Shown here: positions 1-7,122 of the stretch, one piece after another | How positions within the stretch are numbered: position 1 is the first letter of the stretch | How the letters are laid out: each line of letters begins with the position of its first letter | NCBI GenBank assembly: GCA_026712905.1 | Contig: JAPOPM010000118.1 | Span: forward strand, 1 to 33,027 | DNA length: 33,027 nt | Direction of reading: 5' to 3' | Source of the DNA: Deltaproteobacteria bacterium | Lineage (GTDB): Bacteria; Desulfobacterota; Binatia; UBA9968; JAJDTQ01 | Translations under genes and position numbers: made by a program | Notes under the pieces: generated by a model | The model's input: only the letters and a program-made list of their open reading frames with translations | Told to the model about the DNA's origin: nothing | The model's database searches: none

Positions 1-177
1 AATAGCTTGATGAAACCGCGGGTCCTTTTCGCCGTCGGCTGCGTTACGTCACCCCGGGCCTTGACCCGGGGTCTTCCTCGCGTGGTGCCCGCCACTGGGG
101 GGCGACCGCAGGTCGCCCCTACAAGTCATCGCGCCTTGCCGACGACAAAAATGCCCTCGCGGTTTCATCAAGCTATT
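1..177. repeat. Short element with 20-bp terminal inverted repeats (MITE-like)
   Basis: The first 20 bases (AATAGCTTGATGAAACCGCG) are the exact reverse complement of bases 158-177. Between them lie two more hairpins: one around 53-80 (CCCCGGG...CCCGGGG) and one around 99-119 (GGGCGACC...GGTCGCCC). Nested palindromes inside terminal inverted repeats, with no believable gene, fit a MITE or composite REP-like element. It starts at the window edge, so the outer limit and any target-site duplication cannot be seen. Confidence 0.6.
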
Positions 178-203
178 TGTGACGCAGGACACTAGTTCAT
201 CTG

Positions 204-1508
204 GTGCAAACCCCACCGCCTACGCCGGCCCCGGCCGGGTTCCAGTCCACGTTCTTCTACGGCTGGATCATCCTCCTCGGAGGTTTCCTCATTCTGGTGG
301 TGGACGGCGGCGTGCGCTTCTCTTTCGGCGTGCTGGTGAAGCCGCTGGCGGCGGAGTTCGGCTGGGACCGGGGCGCCATCACCTTCGCCTACACCCTGAA
401 CATGTTCGTGTTCGGCTTCGGCCAGATGATGGCGGGGAGGATGCTGGACCGTTACGGGCCGCGCCTGCTTTTTTCCGTCTCGGCACTGCTGGCTTCCGCG
501 GGCATCTTCCTCACCTCCCGCACCAACTCCATCCCGGAACTCTACTTCTACTACGGCGTCGTCACGGCGGTGGGCGTATCCGGGATCACCATCGGCGTGG
601 TGTCGTCCACGGTTTCCCGCTGGTTCCTGAGCCTGCGCGGCGTCATCGGCGGCATCGCGGTCACGGGCACGTCCTTCGGGCACTTCGCCGTCATCCCCGC
701 CCTGGCCTACTCCCAGGCGCGCTTCGGCTGGCGCGGCTCGTGGGTCGGCCTGGGCGTCCTGGTGTCCGCGGTGGTGGTGCCGGTGGCGCTGACGCTCATG
801 AAGAAGGAGCCCGCCGACATGGGCCTGGCGCCCTACAAACGGGGCGGCGCCGTCGCGGGCGAACGCCACACCCTCGCCCCGGACCTGCCGCCGCGGGAAG
901 CGTTCCTTTCGCGGACCTTCTTCTTCATCGTCCTGGCCTACGGGCTGTGCGGCTTTCAGGACTTCTTCTTCGTGACCCAGTTCATCCCCTTCGCCACGGA
1001 CGCCGGCCTGACGAGCCAGCACGCCTCCAACATCCAGGGGCTCGCCGGGCTGTTCAGCATGGCCGGCGTCCTCGCGTTCCCGGCGCTCACGGTGAAGCTC
1101 GGACACGGCCCGCCGCTGTCCTTCATGTTCCTCCTGCGCATAGTCTGCTTCGGGTTGCTGGCGTTCTCGTCCGCGGAACCGGCGATATTCACGGCCGCGC
1201 TGTTGATGGGCTTCACGCTGATGGCCACCGCTCCCCTGGCCGCGGCCATGACCGGCGACTACTTCGGGGTCCGGCACATCGGCCTGATCACCGGCGCGAT
1301 CCTCTGGATGCACCACACCGGCGGGGCGCTCGGCGCCCTTTCGGGAGGCCTCGTCCACGACGCCACCGGCTCGTACGGCGGGATGTTCCTGGCGTGTCTC
1401 GTCATGGCGTTCGCGGGGGCGGCGGTGTGCCTGGGAATCCGTCCCCCGTCTCAGTCATCCTCGGCGGCCAACTCGTCGCGGTACTTTCGCCACCGGCCCC
1501 GGAACTGA
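204..1508 (+). CDS. MFS transporter, 12-TM, oxalate/formate-antiporter-like
   Basis: This is a 434-residue integral membrane protein with about twelve hydrophobic segments, the first at residues 18-42 (YGWIILLGGFLILVVDGGV). The opening FFYGWIIL and the loop GRMLDRYGPR (the MFS motif between TM2 and TM3) are typical of the major facilitator family close to oxalate/formate and monocarboxylate carriers. The substrate cannot be told from sequence; uptake or export of a small organic anion is the family expectation. Translation appears to start at GTG 204, as no upstream ATG lies in frame. The 3' end overlaps the convergent pspF gene by 58 bp, and the last ~20 residues (polar, after the final helix) are encoded antisense to the PspF C-terminus. 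It is a single gene with no partner on its strand. Confidence 0.85.
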   Translation: MQTPPPTPAPAGFQSTFFYGWIILLGGFLILVVDGGVRFSFGVLVKPLAAEFGWDRGAITFAYTLNMFVFGFGQMMAGRMLDRYGPRLLFSVSALLASAGIFLTSRTNSIPELYFYYGVVTAVGVSGITIGVVSSTVSRWFLSLRGVIGGIAVTGTSFGHFAVIPALAYSQARFGWRGSWVGLGVLVSAVVVPVALTLMKKEPADMGLAPYKRGGAVAGERHTLAPDLPPREAFLSRTFFFIVLAYGLCGFQDFFFVTQFIPFATDAGLTSQHASNIQGLAGLFSMAGVLAFPALTVKLGHGPPLSFMFLLRIVCFGLLAFSSAEPAIFTAALLMGFTLMATAPLAAAMTGDYFGVRHIGLITGAILWMHHTGGALGALSGGLVHDATGSYGGMFLACLVMAFAGAAVCLGIRPPSQSSSAANSSRYFRHRPRN

Positions 1509-2470
1509 TGGTAGGTCAGACCGAGCGCCCTTGCCGCGTCGCGCTGGTTGTAGCGCGCCTCCGCAAGGCTCTCGCGGATCATTCGCACCTCCAGCTCTCT
1601 CACCGCCTCCTCGAGAGACCTGTCCGGCTCTTCGGGGACCCGCGCCGGGGGGGCCGGCACCGGCGCCGGCGCCTCGATGCCCTCGCTCGCGCCCGTGCCG
1701 AAAGGCGAAACGAAAGGATCGAAGACGAGCTCGTCGATGGTGGCCGTATAGGAGCGATACACCGCGCGCTCCACCACGTTCCTGAGCTCTCGCACGTTGC
1801 CGGGCCAGGCGTAGCTCTCCATTTGCGCCACCGCGCGACGGCTGAATTGGGGGAGAGCCTCCCGGCCCAGCTCATGCGCCATGCGCGCGGCAAAGTGGTT
1901 GGCCAGCAACAGGATGTCCTCTCCGCGACGGCGCAACGGTGGTACGAAGAGGACGTCGAACGACAGCCTGTCGAGCAGGTCAAGCTTGAAACCGCCCTGG
2001 CGGGCCAGCGAGGGCAGGTCCGCGTTGGTCGCGCCGATGATTCTCGTGTCCACTTGGACCGGTTGCGAAGATCCCACCCTTTCGAAACTGCCGTACTCCA
2101 CCACCCGAAGGATCTTCTCCTGGACCTCCGTGGGGGTCTGAGCGATTTCATCCAGGAAGAGGGTCCCCTCCGTTGCCGCCTCGAAGCGTCCGGTGCGCCG
2201 TTGATGCGCGCCGGTGAAAGCGCCCTCCTCGTGGCCGAACAGCTCCGACTCCAGCAGCGTCGGCGCCAACGCCGCGCAGTTCAGGGCAACGAGCGGCCCG
2301 CGCCAACGCTGTGACAGATAGTGCAGCTTGGCCGCGGCCAGTTCCTTGCCGGTACCGCGTTCACCGATCAACAGGATCGGACGATCGACGTTGGCGGCAC
2401 GGGACAGCGTTTCCTGAAAGTCCAGAAAGGCGTTGGACTGTCCCAGCGGCTCCGTGTAGGATTCGGGCAT
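1451..2470 (-). CDS. pspF: PspF, sigma-54 enhancer-binding activator of the psp operon
   Basis: This 339-residue AAA+ activator remodels sigma-54 RNA polymerase at the psp promoter. It carries Walker A GERGTGKE (36-43), the sigma-54-contacting GAFTGA loop (83-88), Walker B LFLDE (104-108) and a C-terminal Fis-type helix-turn-helix (RDAARALGLTYHQFR). There is no receiver or sensory domain, as in E. coli PspF, which is instead held inactive by PspA. The PspA-contacting tryptophan W56 falls at the same position (SQRWRGP). I start it at ATG 2470 because GGGAGG precedes it and the protein then begins like PspF (PSYxEPLGQSNAFL style); the frame extends 17 codons further without a better site. The C-terminus has a proline-rich linker and is slightly longer than in E. 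coli. It is divergent from pspA, the arrangement seen in enterobacteria. Confidence 0.95.
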   Translation of the reverse strand: MPESYTEPLGQSNAFLDFQETLSRAANVDRPILLIGERGTGKELAAAKLHYLSQRWRGPLVALNCAALAPTLLESELFGHEEGAFTGAHQRRTGRFEAATEGTLFLDEIAQTPTEVQEKILRVVEYGSFERVGSSQPVQVDTRIIGATNADLPSLARQGGFKLDLLDRLSFDVLFVPPLRRRGEDILLLANHFAARMAHELGREALPQFSRRAVAQMESYAWPGNVRELRNVVERAVYRSYTATIDELVFDPFVSPFGTGASEGIEAPAPVPAPPARVPEEPDRSLEEAVRELEVRMIRESLAEARYNQRDAARALGLTYHQFRGRWRKYRDELAAEDD

Positions 2471-2606
2471 GGACCCTCCCATGGATGGTGAATGATACCA
2501 TATAGTGGCTGTATGAACCAATACTGGGTATTATTCACCAACACCACGAAGCGGCGCAATAAACTAAAACTCAAAGAAAACAGCAGCTTGGAAACCTGAT
2601 CCCCGG

Positions 2607-2623
2607 TTGGCACTCTTTGTGCT
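2607..2623 (+). promoter_or_regulatory. Sigma-54 (-24/-12) promoter of pspA
   Basis: The sequence TTGGCACTCTTTGTGCT has GG at 2609-2610 and GC at 2621-2622, separated by exactly 10 bases. TGGCAC is a perfect -24 half, and GTGCT is a near-match to the -12 TTGCW half. It lies 59 bp before the pspA start and points toward it, between pspA and its presumed activator gene pspF. PspF binding sites should lie further upstream, within 2471-2600. Confidence 0.85.
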
Positions 2624-2681
2624 TTCTCCAAGACACAGCGGGACGAACACGTTTCCCGCGAATCCCAAGGGAGGAAGTCGA

Positions 2682-3350
2682 ATGGGAATCTTTACACGCT
2701 TGAGCGACATCATCAGCTCGAACATCAACTCGATGCTGGACAAGGCAGAGGATCCGGAAAAGCTCATCCGCCTGATGATCCAGGAGATGGAGGACACACT
2801 GGTCGAGATCAAGGTGGCTTGCGCCCAGGCGATGGCGACGCGCAAGAAGGTCGAGCGCGAGCTCGATGAAACGCGCCGGCGCCACGAACAGTGGGCGGAC
2901 AAGGCCAGGCTCGCCGTGGACAAGGGACGTGAAGACCTGGCGCGGGAGGCGCTGATGGAGAAGCGGCGCTATCGGGAGCGCTCCGAGACCCTGGAGGACG
3001 AGGCGATCCAGTGTGCCGCCATCATTGAACAATACCAGTCGGACATGGCCCAGTTGGAAGACAAGCTGGCGAACGCGAAGGAAAAGCAACGCATCCTGGT
3101 ACAGCGCCACATTCAGGCGCACGAGCGGAAGCGCGCCCAGACCGGGGTGCGCAAGATGGGCAGCGCCGACACCATGCTGCGTTTCGAGCAGTTCGAGAAC
3201 CGTATCGAGCGCATGGAGGCCGAGGCCGACCTGGTCAACTTCGCGCGGAAGCCCGATCTCGATGAAGAGTTCGCCCGCCTCGGACAGGACGACGAGATCG
3301 AAGCCGAACTGCGGGCGCTCAAGGATGCCGCCGGGCGGTCCGATGCCTGA
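2682..3350 (+). CDS. pspA: PspA, phage-shock membrane-stress effector (ESCRT-III/IM30 fold)
   Basis: This 222-residue protein has the same length as E. coli PspA. It begins MGIFTRLSDIISSNINSML, an amphipathic membrane-binding helix, followed by AEDPEKLIRLMIQEMEDTLV, nearly identical to the family signature, and then long charged coiled-coil helices to the end. PspA inhibits PspF when unstressed, and polymerises on damaged inner membrane to limit proton leakage. ATG 2682 is preceded by GGGAGGAAG, an excellent ribosome site. The frame is open back to 2607, but that part overlaps the sigma-54 promoter and is untranslated. It is followed by pspB after 46 bp. Confidence 0.97.
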   Translation: MGIFTRLSDIISSNINSMLDKAEDPEKLIRLMIQEMEDTLVEIKVACAQAMATRKKVERELDETRRRHEQWADKARLAVDKGREDLAREALMEKRRYRERSETLEDEAIQCAAIIEQYQSDMAQLEDKLANAKEKQRILVQRHIQAHERKRAQTGVRKMGSADTMLRFEQFENRIERMEAEADLVNFARKPDLDEEFARLGQDDEIEAELRALKDAAGRSDA

Positions 3351-3396
3351 GAGGCGGCGGCGGTGTGTGCCGCTGAAGCGCGTGAGGTGAGCGAGG

Positions 3397-3630
3397 ATGA
3401 CACCGGAAGGCATCGTGGGAATAGTGTTGGGCGCGCTTGGGATCCTCTTGATCCTGGGCGCGGCCTTGATTGTCATGGTGGTATGGGCGATCAAGTCGCT
3501 CCGCGGCAACGGAGGCAGCGGCGATGAGGCCCAATTGATGCAAGAGCTCTACCAGGGGATGAGCCGGCTGGAAGATCGCGTGGAATCCCTGGAGACCATT
3601 CTACTCGACAGAAAGGACAGAAGCCCATGA
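3397..3630 (+). CDS. pspB: PspB, phage-shock inner-membrane regulator
   Basis: This small 77-residue protein has one N-terminal transmembrane helix (about residues 7-33) and a cytoplasmic helical tail. The tail ends in RLEDRVESLETILLD, which matches the PspB ending (RMRERIQALESILD in E. coli). PspB acts with PspC to sense membrane stress and draw PspA away from PspF. The site GAGGTGAGCGAGG lies just before ATG 3397. The stop overlaps the pspC start by four bases (ATGA), indicating translational coupling. Overall identity to enterobacterial PspB is low, but length, topology and position support the call. Confidence 0.88.
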   Translation: MTPEGIVGIVLGALGILLILGAALIVMVVWAIKSLRGNGGSGDEAQLMQELYQGMSRLEDRVESLETILLDRKDRSP

Positions 3631-4019
3631 TTCAAGGCTATTCGAGGACTGCCCGCATCTACCGCTCGCGGCGCGGCGTGATCCTGGGTGTGTGCCGCGG
3701 TCTCGCGGAATACCTGGACGTGCGGGTGTTGTGGATCCGCGTAATCGCCGTCGTGCTGCTGATCAGCACCGGATTCTGGCCGTTCGCAGGTCTCTACCTG
3801 CTGGCCGCCCTGGTCCTGAAGCCGGAGCCCGTGCTGCCCTTGCGGACGGAGGGAGAACAGGACTTCTACAACAGCTACGCGCACTCGCGCACCATGGCGC
3901 TGAATCGCCTGCGTCGCACCTTCGGCCAACTCGACCGCCGTATACGGCGCATGGAGCACATGGTCACCGACCGCGAGCACGATTGGGAACGAAGGCTGCG
4001 GACCGGGGAAAGGGAGTAG
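3627..4019 (+). CDS. pspC: PspC, phage-shock membrane sensor
   Basis: This 130-residue protein carries the PspC domain: YRSRRGVILGVCRGLAEYLD (residues 12-31), then RVLWIRVIAVVLLI and a hydrophobic segment to about residue 66. A cytoplasmic helical tail with TFGQLDRRIRRMEHMVT resembles the E. coli PspC tail. With PspB it relays membrane stress to PspA. Its ATG overlaps the pspB stop (ATGA), and its own stop is only 5 bp before the next gene. Confidence 0.93.
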   Translation: MIQGYSRTARIYRSRRGVILGVCRGLAEYLDVRVLWIRVIAVVLLISTGFWPFAGLYLLAALVLKPEPVLPLRTEGEQDFYNSYAHSRTMALNRLRRTFGQLDRRIRRMEHMVTDREHDWERRLRTGERE

Positions 4020-4024
4020 TGGAC

Positions 4025-4711
4025 ATGATCGACGCATACTCGTGGCGGACCAGCAACGGCCGCAAGCTGCACATCGTGCTGGAGGAACTGGAACTCGAAT
4101 ACCGCCTCCACCCCATCGACATCCGCAAGGGCGACCAGTTCGAGCCGGAGTTCCTGAAGATCAGCCCCAACAACAAGATCCCCGCCATCGTCGACCAGGA
4201 TGGCCCGGGCGGGAAGCCCTACCCGGTGTTCGAATCGGGGGCCATCCTCATGTACTTGGCGGAGAAGACCGGCAAGCTCATGCCCAACGACGTGGAGCGC
4301 CGCTACGCGGTGATCCAGTGGCTCATGTTCCAAATGGGCGGTATCGGGCCGATGCTGGGGCAGGCCAACCACTTCCGCGGCCAGGCACCCGACAACGAGT
4401 ACGGCGTCCGGCGCTACACCAACGAGGCCGGACGCCTCTACGGCGTCATGAACACGCGCCTGGCGGACCACGAGTACCTGGCCGGCGACTACTCCATCGC
4501 CGACATCGCCTGCTACCCCTGGCTGCAAGGTCACGAGAAGCAGGGCCAGAACCTGGACGACTTCCCCCACGTCCAGCGCTGGTTCGAAGCCGTCACCGCC
4601 CGCCCCGGCGTGCAGCGCGGCCTCCAGGTCATGGCCGACGTCCCCGTCACCCCCATGGACGACAAGGCGCGGGAGATCATGTACGGGGCGAAGCAGTACG
4701 AGAGGCGGTAG
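4025..4711 (+). CDS. yfcG: YfcG-like (Nu-class) glutathione S-transferase / disulfide reductase
   Basis: This 228-residue protein is a thioredoxin-fold N-domain plus helical C-domain GST. MIDAYSWRTSNGRKLHIVLEE aligns without gaps with E. coli YfcG, keeping Thr9 and Asn11, which bind glutathione in that enzyme. The blocks ISPNNKIPAIVD, ESGAILMYLAEKTG, GPMLGQANHF and YSIADIACYPW are also nearly identical. YfcG-type proteins reduce disulfides with glutathione and lack a catalytic Cys/Ser. ATG 4025 follows the pspC stop by 5 bp, and its ribosome site (GGGAG) overlaps the pspC end, so it is very likely cotranscribed with the phage-shock genes. That is not the standard psp gene content. Confidence 0.92.
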   Translation: MIDAYSWRTSNGRKLHIVLEELELEYRLHPIDIRKGDQFEPEFLKISPNNKIPAIVDQDGPGGKPYPVFESGAILMYLAEKTGKLMPNDVERRYAVIQWLMFQMGGIGPMLGQANHFRGQAPDNEYGVRRYTNEAGRLYGVMNTRLADHEYLAGDYSIADIACYPWLQGHEKQGQNLDDFPHVQRWFEAVTARPGVQRGLQVMADVPVTPMDDKAREIMYGAKQYERR

Positions 4712-4750
4712 CGGGGAAGCAACCGAGTGTGCGTCACAAATCAGGCCGAC

Positions 4751-4846
4751 GCGCCTGGCTTCCGGCTGCATCCGCTGAAGGGCGACCGCGCGGGTCAGTG
4801 GAGCTGGTGGGATGGTACCCGGGATGGGGATAGGCCTAACCGATAA
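4751..4846 (+). pseudogene. higB toxin remnant
   Basis: In frame from 4751 the DNA reads [18 protein letters not shown]. This matches the core of the intact HigB encoded at 6378-6656 ([18 protein letters not shown]). After this the match jumps to a DGD block near the C-terminus, suggesting an internal deletion, and a stop follows at 4844-4846. No N-terminal half or start is visible. It is a dead fragment of a second higB-type toxin gene beside the parDE pair. The assignment rests on about 18 aligned residues. Confidence 0.55.
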
Positions 4847-4881
4847 GTCCGACAAAAGATCCAAAGAATGGTCTTCCGGAA

Positions 4882-5220
4882 CTATGGCGGATCCTCCTCA
4901 AGCAGCCGCCCCAGATGCGCTTCGATATTCATTCGCTCATGGATGACCTCAACGAGCTCGAGCGTCTCTCGCCTTTCGCGCAGAATCAAGTAATGTGACC
5001 CCTCGCGGATATAGGTTAGTCCAGTGGCTTCCCGTATGTCACGCATGAGGCGTTCGCAGGGCCGTGCCGCCACGCCTCGTCCCAGAGCCAAGTCGGTAAG
5101 TCGTCGAGTCAACCGAGCCGCGTAGGCGTCGGCTTGCGCAGCTCCAAACCGCTCAATGGTGTAAGCGAATATGTCGGTCAGCCGGGCAAGCGCAACTGGC
5201 GCGTATACGACCGTCTTCAT
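4882..5220 (-). CDS. parE: ParE/RelE-family toxin
   Basis: This 112-residue protein is predicted to be the toxin of a type II module. VVYAPVALARLTDIFAYTIERFG at residues 3-25 is the usual ParE opening (a helix-rich start with D-I-x-x-Y). The central LMRDIREATGLTYIREGSHYLIL and the ending LVEVIHERMNIEAHL match the conserved beta-sheet core and the terminal H-x-R/M-D/N-I segment. ParE proteins act on DNA gyrase; whether this one does is not shown. It overlaps the upstream antitoxin gene by four bases and is probably neutralised by it. The length is slightly above the ~95-100 residues typical of the family. Confidence 0.85.
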   Translation of the reverse strand: MKTVVYAPVALARLTDIFAYTIERFGAAQADAYAARLTRRLTDLALGRGVAARPCERLMRDIREATGLTYIREGSHYLILRERRETLELVEVIHERMNIEAHLGRLLEEDPP

Positions 5221-5501
5221 GTATTGCGGCGCCGCGTCTCTTTCGCCTCCCGGAGAATGCCTCCGATGACACCCGTGGGATCGCCGCTCCGACCTTCCCC
5301 TCGGTCGAGTTGATCGAGGCCGACACCGATCCGAGCTCGAATCTCGGTCAACTGATCCCGATATTTCCGGCGCTGCAGTTCACGGAGACCGTCCCGAACC
5401 ACCTCGCTGGCGTTGTTATAAGCTCCTTCAGCGATCAGGTCGTCGACGAATTGCGCGAGATGGGGAGTGAGTGCAACATTTCGGGCATGAGCTGCGGGCA
5501 T
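5217..5501 (-). CDS. parD: ParD-family antitoxin
   Basis: This 94-residue protein has the ParD ribbon-helix-helix start NVALTPHLAQFVDDLIAEGAYNNASEVVRDGLREL (residues 8-42). It should bind both its promoter and the ParE toxin. The C-terminal part is charged and likely disordered until it wraps ParE. GGAGG lies about 8 bases before ATG 5501. Gene order antitoxin-toxin with a 4-bp overlap is the classic arrangement, so the pair looks intact and self-regulated from the 5502-5580 region. Confidence 0.88.
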   Translation of the reverse strand: MPAAHARNVALTPHLAQFVDDLIAEGAYNNASEVVRDGLRELQRRKYRDQLTEIRARIGVGLDQLDRGEGRSGDPTGVIGGILREAKETRRRNT

Positions 5502-5639
5502 ATCTAAACCTCCGCTTTGGTTACGCCAAGATTACCATAGGGTGGCAAAATATGACACCCAATCTGTGCTGGTGGCCAAACCTCCTGAGGAAGTGGCGCG
5601 CGAAACGAAGGGATCGGGAATCGTGCGCTGTGCGATCCC

Positions 5640-5936
5640 GTGGAGCGGACCGCCAAGGGATTGGTCGACGCCGACCTCGGCGGCGGCGTGATCAAGCACC
5701 GCGTCGCCCGTCCGAGCCAAGGCAGGTCCGGGGGCGTGCGCGCCATCCTGGCGCTGCGGCGGGGCGAACGCGCGTTCTTTGTCCACGGGTTTGCGAAGAG
5801 CGACCGGGAGAACCTTCGGCGGCGCGAACTCAGAGCCGTGCGGGCGCTGGCGGACGAGATGCTCGGAATAGACGTGGCCGGCCTTGAAGCGATGCTGGCA
5901 AACGGAACGATCGACGAGGTGATCTGCGATGACTAG
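5640..5936 (+). CDS. RelE/HigB-like toxin, N-terminus degraded, antitoxin missing
   Basis: The 98 residues from GTG 5640 contain GLVDADLGGGVIKHRVARP and GGVRAILALRRGERAFFVHGFAKSDREN, the hallmark of a RelE/HigB-like toxin family usually about 115-125 residues long. Homologous sequence continues upstream in the same frame from 5598 (ARNEGIGNRALCDPVER), reaching a stop at 5586-5588. The expected N-terminal lysine-tryptophan (AAGTGG at 5591-5596) is in another frame, consistent with a frame-shifting loss of about 11 bases. Thus the GTG start is a default and the protein is probably inactive. The antitoxin gene normally expected directly after is replaced by an inverted IS3 fragment abutting the stop codon. 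Confidence 0.65.
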   Translation: MERTAKGLVDADLGGGVIKHRVARPSQGRSGGVRAILALRRGERAFFVHGFAKSDRENLRRRELRAVRALADEMLGIDVAGLEAMLANGTIDEVICDD

Positions 5937-6318
5937 AATGTCGCGCTACATCCGTAGCTGCCGGTTCTCCGACCGCAGCTCGCGTAGCTCCTCGAGCTCG
6001 CCCGTGCTCACGCCCTCGCGCATACCCGCGTCCACGTTGAACTGGCGCACCCAGTTGCGTACCGCCGATTCCGTCAAGTCCAGATCACGCGCCACCTCTC
6101 CCACCGAGCGCGGTCCTTCCTTGACCAGCTTGACCGTTTCGAGCTTGAACTCCTTCGAAGACTTCCGTCTCTTCCGAGTCATGGTCGTCACCTCCGAGGC
6201 CTTCTTCGCCTCTTATCAGATGTCCACCAAACCCGGGTAAGACCAGAGTACCTCGTTGACTTGTTCATGACCCCATCCTCTCAAAGAATAGAATCTCCGG
6301 GAAACCCGGGGCGGTTCA
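5932..6318 (-). mobile_element. Two joined IS3-family remnants
   Basis: Read on the minus strand, the 6318 end begins TGAACCGCCCCGGGTTTCCC, a terminus typical of one IS3-family group. An ATG at 6268 follows, then codons for MNKSTRYS, the start of an OrfA of that group. At about 6245 this breaks off into a second left end (TGGTCTTACCCGGGTTTGG), followed by a different OrfA (6191-5946). That one is lost about four codons past its internal stop, where it meets the toxin gene. So one IS end appears joined to, or invaded by, another, and both are truncated. No OrfB remains. The family assignments are from recognition, not a search. Confidence 0.6.
5946..6191 (-). pseudogene. IS3-family transposase OrfA, interrupted by a nonsense codon and truncated
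   Basis: The 81 residues carry the IS3/IS911 helix-turn-helix: SSKEFKLETVKLVKEGPRSV, then VARDLDLTESAVRNWVRQF, then the leucine-zipper start ELRELRSENRQLRM. The next codon is TAG where the family has GAG (M-E-R-D-I-L). The following codons still encode R-D-I-L before homology ends near 5934. So the gene suffered both a GAG-to-TAG change and loss of its 3' part and the whole OrfB. It cannot support transposition. Confidence 0.8.
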
Positions 6319-6351
6319 CTGTGCGTGGAATTAAGTCTTCCGATTGATATG

Positions 6352-6370
6352 TGTACCGGTATGCGGTACA
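6352..6370 (+). promoter_or_regulatory. Predicted HigA operator (perfect inverted repeat) upstream of higBA
   Basis: TGTACCG-GTATG-CGGTACA is a perfect 7-bp inverted repeat with a 5-bp spacer, 7 bp before the higB start. Such sites upstream of higBA are usually bound by HigA to repress its own operon. A possible -35 TTGATA sits at 6344-6349, so repressor binding would cover the promoter. Any transcript would have a very short or no leader. Confidence 0.65.
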
Positions 6371-6377
6371 GAGTGCC

Positions 6378-6656
6378 ATGATCCGAAGCTTTCGGCATCG
6401 AGGGCTCAGGCGGATGTATGAGCGGGGAGATGTGAGCAGGGTGGGGTCCGATCTCTCGGACCGTGTCGCGCTGGCGCTGGCCGATCTCGACGATGCCTGC
6501 AGGCCTTCGGACCTCGATCTGCCCGGGTACCGGCTTCACCCGCTGAAGGGCGATCTCAAGGGGTACTGGAGCATCTCGATCTCTGGAAACTGGCGACTGA
6601 CATTTCGCATCGAGGACGGCGACGCTTACGACGTCGACCTGACCGACTACCACTAA
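6378..6656 (+). CDS. higB: HigB, RelE-superfamily mRNA-cleaving toxin
   Basis: This 92-residue protein matches Hig[18 protein letters not shown] at the start, [20 protein letters not shown] in the middle, [23 protein letters not shown] at the end. The family toxin is a ribosome-dependent mRNA endonuclease, and full length is about 92 residues, so this copy looks intact. It precedes its antitoxin (toxin-first order, typical of higBA), with the stop and next start overlapping by one base (TAATG). Base composition is somewhat less GC-rich than the flanking metabolic genes, consistent with transfer. Confidence 0.93.
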   Translation: MIRSFRHRGLRRMYERGDVSRVGSDLSDRVALALADLDDACRPSDLDLPGYRLHPLKGDLKGYWSISISGNWRLTFRIEDGDAYDVDLTDYH

Positions 6657-6967
6657 TGGGAGGCATGAGCATGGCGATGATCGATCCTCCGCATCCTGGA
6701 CGCAGCATCCGCGAGAACTGTCTGGAACCGCTCGGTTTGAGCGTGACCGAAGCGGCGCGGGTGCTGGGCGTCGCCCGGCACACCTTGTCCCGGGTTCTTA
6801 ACGGCCACGCGGCAATCTCTCCGGAGATGGCGCTCCGGCTTGAGAAGGTGGGGTGGTCGAATGCCGAGTTCTGGCTTCGACGCCAGAGTACCTATGATCT
6901 CGTGCAGGTACGCAAGCGCCAGGACCGGATCCATGTGCAACGATACCGGGCGCAGCCCGCGGTGTGA
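6656..6967 (+). CDS. higA: HigA, helix-turn-helix antitoxin
   Basis: This 103-residue XRE-type protein has [29 protein letters not shown] and [33 protein letters not shown], the standard HigA/VapI signature with the DNA-binding helix-turn-helix at about residues 27-50. It neutralises HigB and represses the operon through the upstream palindrome. ATG 6656 overlaps the higB stop; alternative in-frame ATGs at 6665, 6671 and 6677 would give the more usual start just before I-D-P-P-H-P-G. The pair appears functional. Confidence 0.92.
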   Translation: MGGMSMAMIDPPHPGRSIRENCLEPLGLSVTEAARVLGVARHTLSRVLNGHAAISPEMALRLEKVGWSNAEFWLRRQSTYDLVQVRKRQDRIHVQRYRAQPAV

Positions 6968-7122
6968 GGCTTCCAGCAACCGGTTCCTGCCAGCGAAGAT
7001 GAAAGGCCGTATCGGCAAGTTTGGGGTAGAGGCGGCAGCCTCCTGTTGAAGGATGCCAGCCCATCGGGGAACGGCACCAATGACTGGCAAAGGCCTTCCT
7101 CATGGTATAATTGACTGGTTCA

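Noticed and set aside
7..195. 62-codon frame at the window start
   Set aside because: Lies inside the inverted-repeat element and is made of palindromic repeat sequence.
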